DNA of 64,000 nt from Paenibacillus_L residui (GCF_042677205.1 NZ_JBHTIU010000003.1:93067-157066); one strand, 5' to 3'; shown: positions 1 to 8,780, counted from the stretch's first letter. Notes: generated by a model not told the origin, from the sequence alone. Numbers and translations: made by a program.

Positions 1-267
1 GAAGGCGCACAATCGATATGGCTTGAGGACGTAGGAAGCTTGAAGCAGGGGATGAAGGCCGATTTCATCGCTTTGGATGCAGATCAGCCTCATTTGCTGC
101 CTAAATCAAATTATTTATCTCATGTCGTTTACTCCGCATCTGCGAATGATGTAACCGATGTTTATGTAAATGGCAAACAAATTGTGCGGGACAGACAATG
201 TCTGACTCTGGATGAGGAAAAGATAAAAGCTGAGTTCCGCCAACGATTCAGCGCGTTGCTTGGATAA
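1..267 (+). CDS. C-terminal end of an amidohydrolase, probably 5'-methylthioadenosine/S-adenosylhomocysteine deaminase-like
   Basis: The reading frame is open from base 1 and gives the last 88 residues of a protein whose start lies before the window. The segment SLKQGMKADFIALD followed by DVYVNGKQIV is the typical end of the amidohydrolase fold, where the chain returns to the small beta-sandwich domain (MtaD, SsnA, guanine deaminase and relatives). The metal-binding residues would be upstream and cannot be seen, so the substrate is not proven. MtaD is favoured because methionine salvage genes follow within 5 kb, but that is inference. The tseB-like gene follows 42 bases after the stop on the same strand, so the two may share a transcript. 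Confidence 0.7.
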   Translation, partial: EGAQSIWLEDVGSLKQGMKADFIALDADQPHLLPKSNYLSHVVYSASANDVTDVYVNGKQIVRDRQCLTLDEEKIKAEFRQRFSALLG

Positions 268-309
268 TGAGCAATCCTCGAATAAAAAATACCGGGAGGC
301 CGATCGAAG

Positions 310-801
310 TTGCACTATAAGAAACGAATCGTTTGGGGCAGTATCGCTGCGGTGGCCCTGCTGGTTTTCATTGCTTTTCGGTTTTATGATGCGGTCAGAG
401 CTGACTTGCGCCTGGAGAAGGAACAGGCCGTTAAGACGGTATTGCAGGAGACGAGGATAGAGCAGGTCGATGCCGTGCGGCCATTTGTCGGAGATAAGCC
501 CTATATGGTCGTCTATGGGAAATCGGATCGTGACGAGGAAATGATTGCTTGGGTCCATGAGGACGGGGTGGATGTAAAACTGGCGCGGGAAGGTGTCAGC
601 TCGGAGACGATAAGGGAGAAAATGCTGGCCAAAAACCCGGAAATGGATATTGTGCATATTAACGCCGGAAAAATGCAGGATGTATTCGTTTGGGAAGTCT
701 TCTATAAACAAAAGGAAGAGGCCGGCGAGCGGTATTATTATGATTATTACCGATTTTCGGATGGAAGCCATCTGGATACCTATCGAATGGCGGCGCGTTA
801 A
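310..801 (+). CDS. TseB/YpmB-like membrane-anchored protein (DUF5590)
   Basis: This 163-residue protein has a short basic N-terminus, one membrane segment at about residues 7-24, and an extracellular part of about 140 residues rich in acidic and aromatic residues (the YYYDYYRFSDG stretch near the end). That layout and length match YpmB/TseB of Bacillus subtilis, a cystatin-like-domain protein linked to cell wall elongation and to sensitivity to the tubercidin-like antibiotic. The start is a TTG preceded by GGGAGG about 12 bases upstream; no ATG gives the membrane segment. In many Bacillales ypmB lies just upstream of aspB, asnS, dnaD and nth; here dnaD follows but aspB and asnS are absent. 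The family call is fairly firm; the function is taken from relatives. Confidence 0.72.
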   Translation: MHYKKRIVWGSIAAVALLVFIAFRFYDAVRADLRLEKEQAVKTVLQETRIEQVDAVRPFVGDKPYMVVYGKSDRDEEMIAWVHEDGVDVKLAREGVSSETIREKMLAKNPEMDIVHINAGKMQDVFVWEVFYKQKEEAGERYYYDYYRFSDGSHLDTYRMAAR

Positions 802-987
802 GTGCATCGTTAAAAAAATGGAGCCTGGCAAAGGGACAACAAGCAAAAGTGGGTTCAAAGGCAATTACCTGATAAAGGAATGATTGGGATGGTTATCCTT
901 ACCTTCACACTTTTTTCTAACATTCGTTATAGATAATATGATATACTCGTATATATCACGATTTAATGATTAGAAAGGTGGGCGTAG

Positions 988-1530
988 ATGAAACTGAGAA
1001 TATTGCCAATCTTACTTGCGGTTGCTTGCTCCAGCTTGATATTGTTTGGCGGATGGTTTATGTATCGCAGTTATGCGATGGAGACGCCGCTTAATGAACT
1101 CGTTTCTCAAGCCCAGGGCGTGGAAGAAGTTCAGATGGAATTATCCAACCAATCGGTTAATATAAAGGTAAAGCTCAATAACGAGGCCAATATGCGCGAA
1201 ATCTACCAGAAGGTAGCGACCGAAGGCGCGGACATTATCGGCAAGCGTCAATTAAACATTCAAGTAGTGAATGATTCATCTCCGGAATTGGACAAGTGGT
1301 GGTCTATCGTTTTGTTTGACATCGCTCAAGCGATGGATACCCGCCAGTATTCCCGGATTCCCGTGACACTGGAAGAGAAGGCGGCCGCCCTTCCGGGCTT
1401 GCAAGCCGTAACCGAAATGGACGATAATAATGTATATGTTCGACTTACCTATGGGGAGAAGAGCAAATACATTATTTTGCCGAGAGTTCCGGCTAAGTTA
1501 GGAGTGTGGCCGAATGAGCAAATACAGTAA
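988..1530 (+). CDS. Single-pass membrane protein of unknown function paired with the downstream FtsH-like protease
   Basis: The protein has 180 residues: a membrane segment at about residues 5-25 and then about 150 residues predicted outside the membrane, alternating strands and helices (QSVNIKVKLNN, NVYVRLTYGEKSKYIILPR). I do not recognise a named family. The start is ATG with an AAAGGTGGG ribosome site about 7 bases upstream. Its last 17 bases overlap the start of the FtsH-like gene, which implies coupled translation. The FtsH-like partner has lost the normal extracytoplasmic domain, so this protein may supply it or act as an adaptor; that is a hypothesis. An AT-rich stretch upstream (about 925-950) could hold the promoter for both genes. 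Confidence 0.6.
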   Translation: MKLRILPILLAVACSSLILFGGWFMYRSYAMETPLNELVSQAQGVEEVQMELSNQSVNIKVKLNNEANMREIYQKVATEGADIIGKRQLNIQVVNDSSPELDKWWSIVLFDIAQAMDTRQYSRIPVTLEEKAAALPGLQAVTEMDDNNVYVRLTYGEKSKYIILPRVPAKLGVWPNEQIQ

Positions 1531-3013
1531 GGAAATCCTAATTGGCGTCATTCCCGTCGTGCTGCTGTTTCTCGCTTTTATCGGACTGAATATTATTCCT
1601 CTTGTCATGATGGCCGTTCTCGTTATTGCCTTGCTGTATATCGTCAAACCGAAGATGAATCTCGAAGCCAAGGGAGAGAGGCCGGGGAAGATTCGAAAAC
1701 CGTCCGCTCTAACCTTCGAAGAAATTGGCGGTCAGGAGAACGCGAAGAATGAATTGAAGGAAGCCCTCGAGTTTATAATAAAGTACGATGATATCAAGAA
1801 GTTCGGAATTCGCCCTCTCAAAGGAATTCTGCTGACCGGTCCTCCCGGAACGGGAAAAACTTTGATGGCCAAGGCGGCCGCCCATTACACAAATTCCGTA
1901 TTCGTCGGTGCTTCCGGCAGCGAATTTGTTGAAATGTATGTAGGTGTCGGAGCCAGCCGGATTCGCGAGATGTTCAAGAAGGCCAAAACGCTCGCGCAGA
2001 AGGAAAATAAGGAGAGCGCCGTAATCTTTATCGATGAGATCGATGTGATCGGCGGCAAGCGGGATGGCGGGCAGCATCGGGAGTATGATCAGACGCTTAA
2101 CCAGCTTCTGACGGAGATGGATGGAATCCATACGGAAGAATCTCCACGTATTCTTATTATCGCTGCGACCAACCGCAAAGAAATGCTCGATTCGGCCTTG
2201 CTGCGTCCGGGAAGATTCGACCGGCATATAGAGGTTGACCTTCCGGATAAGAAGGGGCGGCTTCATATTCTGAACATTCATGCGGCGAACAAGCCGCTTG
2301 CAGATACCGTCGATTTGGAGAAAATTGCTGAGGAATCCTTTAATTTCTCGGGAGCCCAGCTGGAAAGCGTCATGAATGAAGCGGCCATCTACGCGATGAG
2401 GGATGGTTCGGAGAAGATTGAGCAGAAGCATTTGACCCTGGCAATTGATAAGGTAATGATGGGAGAGAAGACCGACCGGGAGACGAGCAACGAAGAGCGA
2501 GAGCGCGTAGCCTATCATGAATTGGGGCATGCCATCGTGGCGGAGGTCGTCAAGCCGGGTACGGTATCCCAGGTATCCTTGAGCCCCAGGGGTCAAGCTC
2601 TCGGGTTTGTCCGGCATAATCCGCAAGAGGATCAATACTTATATACCAAAGAGTATTTGGAAGAACGGATTATGATCGCGCTCGGCGGCGCGGTAGCGGA
2701 AGAGATGTTCTACGGGAACCGGAGCACAGGCTCTCGCAACGATTTCGAACAGGCTCTTAATCTCGTCAAAATGATGATGGACTCCGGGTTGACGAGTCTG
2801 GGTATCGTGGATAGGGAAATGGTGACGAAAGAAGAATTAATGAAGGCGAACGCCTCCATATTGGATTCGTTAACGTCCAGAACACGTGAAATATTGGAAT
2901 CCTACCGTTCCGTATTCGTCCAAGCCTTAGAAATTCTTATCAAGGAAGAAGTTCTCTCCGGAGAACAATTCCGCAATCTGCTTGCCGTACTCAAGCAGAA
3001 GAGCACAGCCTAA
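1514..3013 (+). CDS. FtsH-family AAA+ zinc metalloprotease lacking the extracytoplasmic domain
   Basis: This 499-residue protein has all the catalytic parts of FtsH: Walker A GPPGTGKT (109-116), a pore-loop region FVGASGSEFVEMYVG (130-144), Walker B VIFIDEID (170-177), the arginine-finger region RPGRFDR (231-237), the zinc motif HELGH (335-339) and a likely third ligand in GSRNDFEQA (Asp410). It should be a membrane-bound, ATP-driven protease. Classical FtsH has about 75 residues outside the membrane between its two helices and totals 610-650 residues. Here two hydrophobic stretches (about 8-25 and 27-45) are adjacent, so that domain is missing. It is therefore an FtsH paralogue, not the housekeeping FtsH. 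The start overlaps the preceding 180-aa gene, and a strong terminator follows. Confidence 0.88.
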   Translation: MSKYSKEILIGVIPVVLLFLAFIGLNIIPLVMMAVLVIALLYIVKPKMNLEAKGERPGKIRKPSALTFEEIGGQENAKNELKEALEFIIKYDDIKKFGIRPLKGILLTGPPGTGKTLMAKAAAHYTNSVFVGASGSEFVEMYVGVGASRIREMFKKAKTLAQKENKESAVIFIDEIDVIGGKRDGGQHREYDQTLNQLLTEMDGIHTEESPRILIIAATNRKEMLDSALLRPGRFDRHIEVDLPDKKGRLHILNIHAANKPLADTVDLEKIAEESFNFSGAQLESVMNEAAIYAMRDGSEKIEQKHLTLAIDKVMMGEKTDRETSNEERERVAYHELGHAIVAEVVKPGTVSQVSLSPRGQALGFVRHNPQEDQYLYTKEYLEERIMIALGGAVAEEMFYGNRSTGSRNDFEQALNLVKMMMDSGLTSLGIVDREMVTKEELMKANASILDSLTSRTREILESYRSVFVQALEILIKEEVLSGEQFRNLLAVLKQKSTA

Positions 3014-3022
3014 ATTATTATG

Positions 3023-3075
3023 GAAGACGGCGTCCTTTCAGCAAACTTTGCTTAAAGGACGCCGTCTTCTTTTTA
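3023..3075 (+). terminator. Rho-independent terminator of the FtsH-like operon
   Basis: A perfect 16-bp stem (3023-3038 with 3054-3069, arms starting GAAGACGGCGTCC) and a 15-base loop are followed by a T-run. It lies 10 bases after the FtsH-like stop codon. Confidence 0.92.
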
Positions 3076-3134
3076 TTAGGGCGCAAACATAGTACAATAG
3101 AGACAAGCGTTTGTATCCTTAATGAGGTGATGGT

Positions 3135-3803
3135 GTGAACAACAAGGAGTTTAAGCGACTGGAAGAGGGGGTACTTGCCGCTTTACAGGAAGGAACCCTG
3201 CAGGTTCCTCACTTGTTTTTTAAACTGTATCCCGGCTTAAACCTGAATGAAACGGAGGCCATGCTGCTCCTTCACCTGATGTCTTTTATCGATAGAGAGA
3301 AGAAGGATTTTCCGACGATTGAAGAAATACAATCCCGAATGGCAGCCCCTCCGGAACAAGTCATCAAGGCACTGCAGAAGCTTCTGAAAGAAGGCTGGAT
3401 TACGATCGATGAAGAGGTCGATTCTTTATCAGGCATTCAATATGAGCGTTATAACTTATCCGGAATGTACCACAAGCTGGCTGCGGCCTGGGCGGATTTC
3501 CACAAGGAGGAAGAACGCCAGAAGAGGCTTGCGGTTTCCAAGGAAGGCAATGACATCTTCACTATTTTCGAGAATGAATTTGCCAGGCCATTGACTCCGA
3601 TGGAGCTGGAGACGATCTCCGGCTGGCTGGATCAGGATAAATACAACAAAGACCTTATCCTGGCCGCATTGAAGGAGGCAGTTTTTGCGGGCAAGGTTCA
3701 TTTTCGTTACATTGACCGGATTCTGCTGGAATGGAGCCGCAATCGGATTTTTACCCCGGAGCAGGCGAAGGAGCATGCACAGCGCTTTCGTGGCGCCCGT
3801 TAA
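3135..3803 (+). CDS. dnaD: DnaD-like DNA replication initiation/restart protein
   Basis: This 222-residue protein begins with GTG after a GAGGTGATG ribosome site. Residues 1-115 fit the winged-helix DnaD N-terminal domain (ETEAMLLLHLMSFID, then a recognition-helix-like QVIKALQKLLKEGWI). Residues about 140-215 fit the C-terminal DnaD/DnaB2 domain, with the YIDRILLEW signature (consensus YxxxIxxxW) near the end. In Bacillales DnaD takes part in loading the replicative helicase with DnaB and DnaI at oriC and in PriA-dependent restart. dnaD is normally next to nth; here nth is 36 kb further on. The gene stands alone between two terminators. Confidence 0.9.
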   Translation: MNNKEFKRLEEGVLAALQEGTLQVPHLFFKLYPGLNLNETEAMLLLHLMSFIDREKKDFPTIEEIQSRMAAPPEQVIKALQKLLKEGWITIDEEVDSLSGIQYERYNLSGMYHKLAAAWADFHKEEERQKRLAVSKEGNDIFTIFENEFARPLTPMELETISGWLDQDKYNKDLILAALKEAVFAGKVHFRYIDRILLEWSRNRIFTPEQAKEHAQRFRGAR

Positions 3804-3809
3804 ACCAAG

Positions 3810-3844
3810 AAAAAACCTTCGAAGGCCGACTTCGAAGGTTTTTT
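3810..3844 (+). terminator. Terminator of dnaD
   Basis: A 14-bp perfect inverted repeat (3810-3823 with 3831-3844, A6 CCTTCGAA ... TTCGAAGG T6) starts a few bases after the dnaD stop. Its A- and T-tracts make it able to work in both directions, so it could also stop transcripts coming from mtnB. Confidence 0.9.
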
Positions 3845-3924
3845 AGATACAGTACAAAGTAAAACATCCTTTAAATCCAGTTGCTTATTAATGAAATAAT
3901 TCCCGATAGGTGTTTTTCTCAGAA

Positions 3925-4016
3925 CATAAGAAAGAATAAGTTTCACCGTAATCCTGTTCCTATATTTCATCGCGGTATACACGCCTGTCCAAAGGACGGC
4001 CATTGCCGTTTATCCT
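3925..4016 (-). repeat. Copy A of a ~95-bp dispersed hairpin element
   Basis: Read on the minus strand this begins with the hairpin AAGGATAAACGGC-AATG-GCCGTCCTT and continues through GATGAAATATAGGAACAGG to CTTTCTTATG. The same series of blocks recurs at 45027-45118 (close copy) and 10164-10260 (diverged). The mtnB stop codon TAA lies inside the first hairpin arm. Each copy happens to contain a short open frame reading like AVLWTG...MKY, which I take as a by-product of the DNA repeat. Confidence 0.75.
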
Positions 4017-4663
4017 TGCTTGTTCAACAGCTTCCACCGATAAACATATTCGAAGAGAAACTCGAAGGCTTCCAAATGACGCTTCGCTTCGAAAACGTTG
4101 GCTCCCCAGGCATAGATGCCGTGCTTGCGCAGGACAATGCCGGGAACCCGGGGGACAATCGCCTCGCTGACCAGCTCGGCAATGCGGGGGATATCCGCAT
4201 AATTAGGAAGGATAGGAATGCGGATCGCGGCGTCCTCCTCCCATATATTGAACGCTTTAATCAGCTCCACTCCTTCTACGGGAATGGCTTGTTCCTCCCG
4301 GTACAGTTCCGAAACCAGGTTGTTAAAGACCGTATGAACATGGAAAATCGCCCCGCATCCGGTAGCCCGATAAATCTCGCAATGGATAAGAGTTTCAGCC
4401 GAAGGCTTAAGCCCGGTCGTCTCCAGCGGACGCCCATGCTGATCCACGATCAGGAAATCTTCCGGGGAAGAGACCGACTTGTCCTTGCCGCTTGCCGTGA
4501 CAGCAAATGCGAAGGTCTGGCGATCCTCGCTCATGTCGCCTATCCGTACCGACAAATTGCCGCTGGTGGCGGGGAACCAGCCTCGTGCGGCGAACGTTTC
4601 CTTGACCTCCCTCAGCTCAGAGAACGCTCGCTGCTTCTGTTCCAACGTCATGCTATGTTCCAT
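4010..4663 (-). CDS. mtnB: Methylthioribulose-1-phosphate dehydratase
   Basis: The 217-residue sequence is a class II aldolase-fold protein. FPATSGNLSVRIG is the phosphate-binding region, FHVHTVF carries two zinc-binding histidines, and LRKHGIYAWG carries the third. In methionine salvage MtnB dehydrates 5-methylthioribulose-1-phosphate to 2,3-diketo-5-methylthiopentyl-1-phosphate. It is the last gene of a minus-strand run after mtnW and mtnX, and its ATG starts one base after the mtnX stop with GAGGGG upstream. Other class II aldolases (fuculose or ribulose phosphate types) share the fold, but the neighbours settle the call. The acireductone dioxygenase gene mtnD, which follows mtnB in B. subtilis, is not here. 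Confidence 0.93.
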   Translation of the reverse strand: MEHSMTLEQKQRAFSELREVKETFAARGWFPATSGNLSVRIGDMSEDRQTFAFAVTASGKDKSVSSPEDFLIVDQHGRPLETTGLKPSAETLIHCEIYRATGCGAIFHVHTVFNNLVSELYREEQAIPVEGVELIKAFNIWEEDAAIRIPILPNYADIPRIAELVSEAIVPRVPGIVLRKHGIYAWGANVFEAKRHLEAFEFLFEYVYRWKLLNKQG

Positions 4664-4664
4664 T

Positions 4665-5342
4665 TCAGTTCCCCTCTCTTAAAGCATTCAATCCATTGAT
4701 GACGTCATGGAAGGTTTCAAATTTTCTATAGGCAATTCCAAGCTTCTCACATTCCTCTGCAAGATGGGATCGGGCAAAGACGAAATCAGCTTGCTTGGAA
4801 CCTTCAAAATCCGACAGGCTGTCGCCAATCAGTATGCGGTTATACTTCTCCGGTGAATAGGAGCGGATAATAGTAGTCTTGCACATCCCGCAGCCCTTAT
4901 CGCATTGCTCATCGCACGGATGAGGCCAGGTAATCCGAATTTGTTCTCCGGAGAAATCACTGCCGTTACAGTAAATCTGTTCCGGTCTTAGTTCGAAGGG
5001 GGCCAGTGTCGGGAGCAGGAAAAAATCAATTCCCCCGCTGGTCACCAGAAAATCGAAGTCATTCTCCCTGACATACTCCAGAAGCTCCGGGAAGCCCTCC
5101 CGGATACGGATCGATTGGCGGGTAAATTGAATAATCTCATCTTTCCGCGAGGAGGGGAGGAGGGCGAACATCGCTCCGACTCCCTCCTGCAGGGGGATCT
5201 CTTTATCAACGATCCGGCGAAGAATGTCTTCCCAGCCGGAAGGCTGAAAATGCTTCATGATGTCCATGATGTTATCTGTAACGGTAATGGTCCCGTCGAA
5301 ATCGCAGAATATGATATTTTGCTTGTTTGCATCAAGCTTCAT
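4665..5342 (-). CDS. mtnX: 2-hydroxy-3-keto-5-methylthiopentenyl-1-phosphate phosphatase
   Basis: This 225-residue HAD-superfamily phosphatase begins with the catalytic motif FCDFDGTIT (nucleophile Asp and acid Asp), has a middle segment FLVTSGGIDFF (motif II region) and the acidic motif ILIGDSLSDFEGSKQADFVFA (motifs III/IV). MtnX removes the phosphate from the MtnW product to give the acireductone of methionine salvage. The cysteine-rich stretch CDEQCDKGCGMCK is also typical of MtnX. The ATG overlaps the mtnW stop in an ATGA arrangement, so translation is probably coupled. Confidence 0.93.
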   Translation of the reverse strand: MKLDANKQNIIFCDFDGTITVTDNIMDIMKHFQPSGWEDILRRIVDKEIPLQEGVGAMFALLPSSRKDEIIQFTRQSIRIREGFPELLEYVRENDFDFLVTSGGIDFFLLPTLAPFELRPEQIYCNGSDFSGEQIRITWPHPCDEQCDKGCGMCKTTIIRSYSPEKYNRILIGDSLSDFEGSKQADFVFARSHLAEECEKLGIAYRKFETFHDVINGLNALREGN

Positions 5343-6607
5343 TCTCTAACCCCCCATGCCTCGATGGCCGCGTGCAGCTCCTCATGTTCAGACGCATAGT
5401 CTCTCAGGGGTACGCCGCTTAACGCCGCCTGAATCGCTTGCCTGAATGCGCGGCCTCCCGCTTCGGTTCCCATCGGATGGCCGTGAACGCCTCCGCCCGC
5501 ATTAACAACGACCTCTTGTCCGAAATCGCGGAGGATCAACGGAACCAGCCCGGGGTGAATACCTGCTGAAGGCACCGGGAAGCTCTTGGCTAGAGTCAGT
5601 CTTCCGGCGTGCGGTTCCCCGTCATTTCCGGACGAATGCAGATAGTCCCGGGGCTGGTCCGTTAATAAAGCGTGACGAATAGCCATGTTTTCTTCCTTGG
5701 GCATCACGACCGAACCATAAGGCGAAGGGAACAGCACCAGATCCGCACCGGCCAGCCGCATCAGCTTGCCGAGCAGTACGGAAGCGGAAATGCCGTGATA
5801 GGGTGATGGATAATAGGCGCCCGCCAACGCAGGGTGTGCCGCGATCGGGACGGTAATGTCTGGATGCGCGCTCAGTTCGCGAAGCGTATCGAACCCATAG
5901 GAGAGCACGTTGAATAAGAGAGCATTAGCTCCAAGAGAAACCGCCTTAACGGCTTGCTCTGCGAGCTTGGATGTCGGCCCCGTCAGGTTAACGGCATAGA
6001 GCAGCTTCTGCCCGGTCGTTTCCTCTGCCTGCTTGGCCGCCTCCATACATACCTTGACCCGTTTCTCCAGTGGGGTGAGCGGATTCTCGAATAAAATTTC
6101 ATCATCCTTAATCAAATCCACACCGCCGAGAGCTTGTTTGTAGAATTGCTCGCGCAAGGCAGGCAAATCGTGGCCGATGACGGACTTGAAGATGCTCATC
6201 AGCAGAGGACGATCATGGACGCCCAGCAGGGAGCGCACACCTTCCATGCCGAATTTGGGACCGGAAAAGGCACTCAGGAAGGGGTCGGAAAAATGCAAAT
6301 CCATCAGTTTGATGCGGCCGTCCATAGAGAGCTTTCCGAATACAGTCACAAGGAGAGCCGGAATGTCCCGGCTGAAATTGACGTCCGGATAAGCTATCCG
6401 GATGTCCGCGTAACGTTCACCAAGCTCATTACGGCTTTCGGCGACATCGACCACTTGGCCGAGATAGGGCTGCATGCTTGCTTTTTTCGCCTCGGGCAGA
6501 TCCGTCCAGCTTCCGACAGTCAGGCCGACGGCAATGCCGGCAGCCTTCTTGCCGAAATCGGCATTTTCATCATAGCAGCGATAGGTTGCCGTACAATAGG
6601 AGTTCAT
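5339..6607 (-). CDS. mtnW: RuBisCO-like 2,3-diketo-5-methylthiopentyl-1-phosphate enolase
   Basis: This 422-residue protein is a form IV RuBisCO-like protein. The segment GGVDLIKDDE (residues 161-170) matches the metal-binding loop of RuBisCO, with Lys167 expected to be carbamylated and Asp169/Glu170 as ligands. Its sequence is of the DK-MTP enolase type, and it does not fix CO2. MtnW enolises the MtnB product before dephosphorylation by MtnX. The start has AGGTGG five bases upstream. proC lies 19 bases upstream on the same strand, so the salvage genes probably share a transcript with proline synthesis, an arrangement I would not have expected from B. subtilis. Confidence 0.94.
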   Translation of the reverse strand: MNSYCTATYRCYDENADFGKKAAGIAVGLTVGSWTDLPEAKKASMQPYLGQVVDVAESRNELGERYADIRIAYPDVNFSRDIPALLVTVFGKLSMDGRIKLMDLHFSDPFLSAFSGPKFGMEGVRSLLGVHDRPLLMSIFKSVIGHDLPALREQFYKQALGGVDLIKDDEILFENPLTPLEKRVKVCMEAAKQAEETTGQKLLYAVNLTGPTSKLAEQAVKAVSLGANALLFNVLSYGFDTLRELSAHPDITVPIAAHPALAGAYYPSPYHGISASVLLGKLMRLAGADLVLFPSPYGSVVMPKEENMAIRHALLTDQPRDYLHSSGNDGEPHAGRLTLAKSFPVPSAGIHPGLVPLILRDFGQEVVVNAGGGVHGHPMGTEAGGRAFRQAIQAALSGVPLRDYASEHEELHAAIEAWGVRE

Positions 6608-6626
6608 CGTTCCACCTGCTTTTCGT

Positions 6627-7487
6627 TCAATATTTCATCATTTCTTCGGATATCGTGCGGCCGATCTCGCCGGCTCTATCCGAAGCCCGCCGGACAGCGC
6701 TTCGGATAGCCTCTTGAAAATGATATTGATCCAATACTTCCAGTGCGGCTTGAGTGGTGCCGTTAGGAGAGGTAACCTTCTGCCGTAAGGAGGCCGGTTC
6801 TTCTCCCGTTGCTTTAACCATTGAGGCGGCACCCAGGACGGTCTGAACCGTCAGCTTCCGGGCTTGTTCCTGATTCAACCCTCCCTGGATCCCTGCTTCC
6901 ATAAGAGCTTCCATGAAGGTATAGATATAAGCCGGCCCGCTGCCTGAGACGCCGGTAACAATGTCGATCAGCGGCTCCTCGACTACGATGGTTTCCCCGG
7001 TAGCTGAGAAAAGATTTATGGCCATTTCCTGATAGACTCCGGAGGCGTTAGCGGAGAAGCAGAGTCCCGTCGCCCCCATACCGATCGTACATGATGTATT
7101 CGGCATGCAGCGGGCAATGGGAATTAGCCGGCCCAGCCGATTTTCCATCGTATCGATGGAAAGTCCGGCTATCACGGAGATGACGAGCTGCCCGGGATGC
7201 ACTAATGGTGCCAGATCCTCCAGTGCCGCCCCGGCGTCCTTGGGCTTCATGGCAAGCACGATGATATCCGCTTCCGCTGTATATCTGCGAACCGCCTCTG
7301 GTCCGCTGCCGGTACGGATGCCGTACTTCTGGCAGAGGATGGTCAGTCGGTCCCGGTTGCTCGAGTTTGTCGCAATAATTCGTTCTGGATTAGAGCCGGG
7401 AAGGGAAACAAGACCGCGGATGATAGCTTCGGCCATGGCTCCCGCTCCGATGAATAGTATAGTTTTGCCCGCAAGGGTTTGATTCAT
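6627..7487 (-). CDS. proC: Pyrroline-5-carboxylate reductase
   Basis: The 286-residue protein starts with a Rossmann NAD(P)-binding motif (ILFIGAGAMAEAIIRGL) and contains the C-terminal family signature GVSGSGPAYIYTFMEAL and TSPNGTTQAALEVLD, which form the P5C site. It catalyses the last step of proline synthesis. The start has GGAGG about 10 bases upstream. It follows proA by 45 bases and precedes mtnW by 19 bases, all on the minus strand. Confidence 0.95.
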   Translation of the reverse strand: MNQTLAGKTILFIGAGAMAEAIIRGLVSLPGSNPERIIATNSSNRDRLTILCQKYGIRTGSGPEAVRRYTAEADIIVLAMKPKDAGAALEDLAPLVHPGQLVISVIAGLSIDTMENRLGRLIPIARCMPNTSCTIGMGATGLCFSANASGVYQEMAINLFSATGETIVVEEPLIDIVTGVSGSGPAYIYTFMEALMEAGIQGGLNQEQARKLTVQTVLGAASMVKATGEEPASLRQKVTSPNGTTQAALEVLDQYHFQEAIRSAVRRASDRAGEIGRTISEEMMKY

Positions 7488-7532
7488 GGTTTAAAACCTC
7501 CGTGCACACGAACTGGAGTGACGGGCTTGCGC

Positions 7533-8780
7533 TTATTCTCTAATTTGCCCGTTTCCATAGATGTAGTATTTAGTAGAAGTCAGAGCAGGGAGGCCCATAG
7601 GTCCACGGGCATGCAGCTTCTGTGTGCTGATGCCGATCTCTGCGCCGAAGCCGAATTCAAAGCCATCGGTAAACCGCGTCGACGCATTCACATAAACGGC
7701 GGCGGCATCCACTTCCTGCAAGAAGCGGTCTGCGTGCTCCTTCGTTTCCGTAACAATACATTCGGAATGCATCGTTCCATATTGGCGAATATGGTCAATA
7801 GCTTCCTCCAACGACCCGACAATTTTTATATTAAGAATATAGTCGTTATATTCCGTAGCCCAATCCTGCTCTGCAGCCGGATGGATCACGGGGGCGAGCT
7901 CGACCGCGGCCGCGCAGCCGCGCAGCTCCACTCCCGCCGTAATAAATTTATCGGCCAGATCGGCCAGATGCTTCTCGGCATAAGAGCGGTGTACAATCAT
8001 CGTCTCCATAGCATTGCAGACGGAAGGACGCTGGATTTTCGCATTCATGGTAATACGCAGTGCTTTCTCGGGATCGGCCGTTTCATCCAGATAAGTGTGG
8101 CAGATTCCGGCACCCGTTTCGATGACGGGAACAGAAGCATTCTGAACGACGTTCTGAATCAGCGACCGGCCTCCCCGCGGAATGATCACGTCGAGCCAGC
8201 CGTTCAGCTTAAGCATTTCGTCGACCGATGAACGGTCGGGGCTAGCGACCAGCTGTATAGCGTCTGCAGGAACCGAAGTCGCAGCCAACGCCTCGTGCAG
8301 CACCTCGACAATTTTGCTGTTGGAGGACAGGGCACTGGAGCCTCCGCGCAGCAAGACGGCATTGCCGGACTTCAGGCATAAGCCGGCGGCATCGACCGTT
8401 ACATTCGGCCGGGCTTCATAGATGATGCCTACCAGTCCGATAGGAACCCGCTTCTTGCGGATCAGCAGTCCGTTAGGCCGTTCGAATTCTTCCATAACGT
8501 CTCCAATCGGATCGGGTAATTCAACAATCTGTCTAAGTCCTTCGGCCATTGCCTGAATTCTTTGCTCATTGAGCGCGAGCCTGTCGAGCAAGGAACTGCT
8601 AAGTCCGCTAGCGGCTCCGCGCTCCAGATCTTCCTTGTTCGCGGAAATAATGTCTTCCGATCTCTTGACCAGTGCATCTGCCATCGCCAGCAGCGCCTCG
8701 TTCTTCTGTTCCGTTGTCAGGCTTCCCAGCACAGGCTCTGTCCGTTTCGCCAGCTCTGCTTGTCGTTTAATCTCGCTCAT
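7533..8780 (-). CDS. proA: Glutamate-5-semialdehyde dehydrogenase (gamma-glutamyl phosphate reductase)
   Basis: The 415-residue length and sequence fit ProA of the aldehyde dehydrogenase superfamily. The catalytic cysteine is in NAKIQRPSVCNAMETM, and VPIGLVGIIYEARPNVTVDA and NAVLLRGGSSA form the NADPH and substrate regions. It reduces gamma-glutamyl phosphate to glutamate semialdehyde, which cyclises to P5C for ProC. The start has GGGAGG about 8 bases upstream. It lies between proB and proC in the order of the pathway. Confidence 0.96.
   Translation of the reverse strand: MSEIKRQAELAKRTEPVLGSLTTEQKNEALLAMADALVKRSEDIISANKEDLERGAASGLSSSLLDRLALNEQRIQAMAEGLRQIVELPDPIGDVMEEFERPNGLLIRKKRVPIGLVGIIYEARPNVTVDAAGLCLKSGNAVLLRGGSSALSSNSKIVEVLHEALAATSVPADAIQLVASPDRSSVDEMLKLNGWLDVIIPRGGRSLIQNVVQNASVPVIETGAGICHTYLDETADPEKALRITMNAKIQRPSVCNAMETMIVHRSYAEKHLADLADKFITAGVELRGCAAAVELAPVIHPAAEQDWATEYNDYILNIKIVGSLEEAIDHIRQYGTMHSECIVTETKEHADRFLQEVDAAAVYVNASTRFTDGFEFGFGAEIGISTQKLHARGPMGLPALTSTKYYIYGNGQIRE

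Noticed and set aside
3800..4003. Short minus-strand protein (AVLWTG...MKY type) at repeat copies A and B
   Set aside because: The open frames overlap a terminator and a DNA hairpin repeat. The similarity between copies is explained by nucleotide repetition, and no ribosome site is present.
3881..4699. Long plus-strand frame across mtnB
   Set aside because: It is the antisense shadow of mtnB, with proline/arginine-rich composition and no family match.
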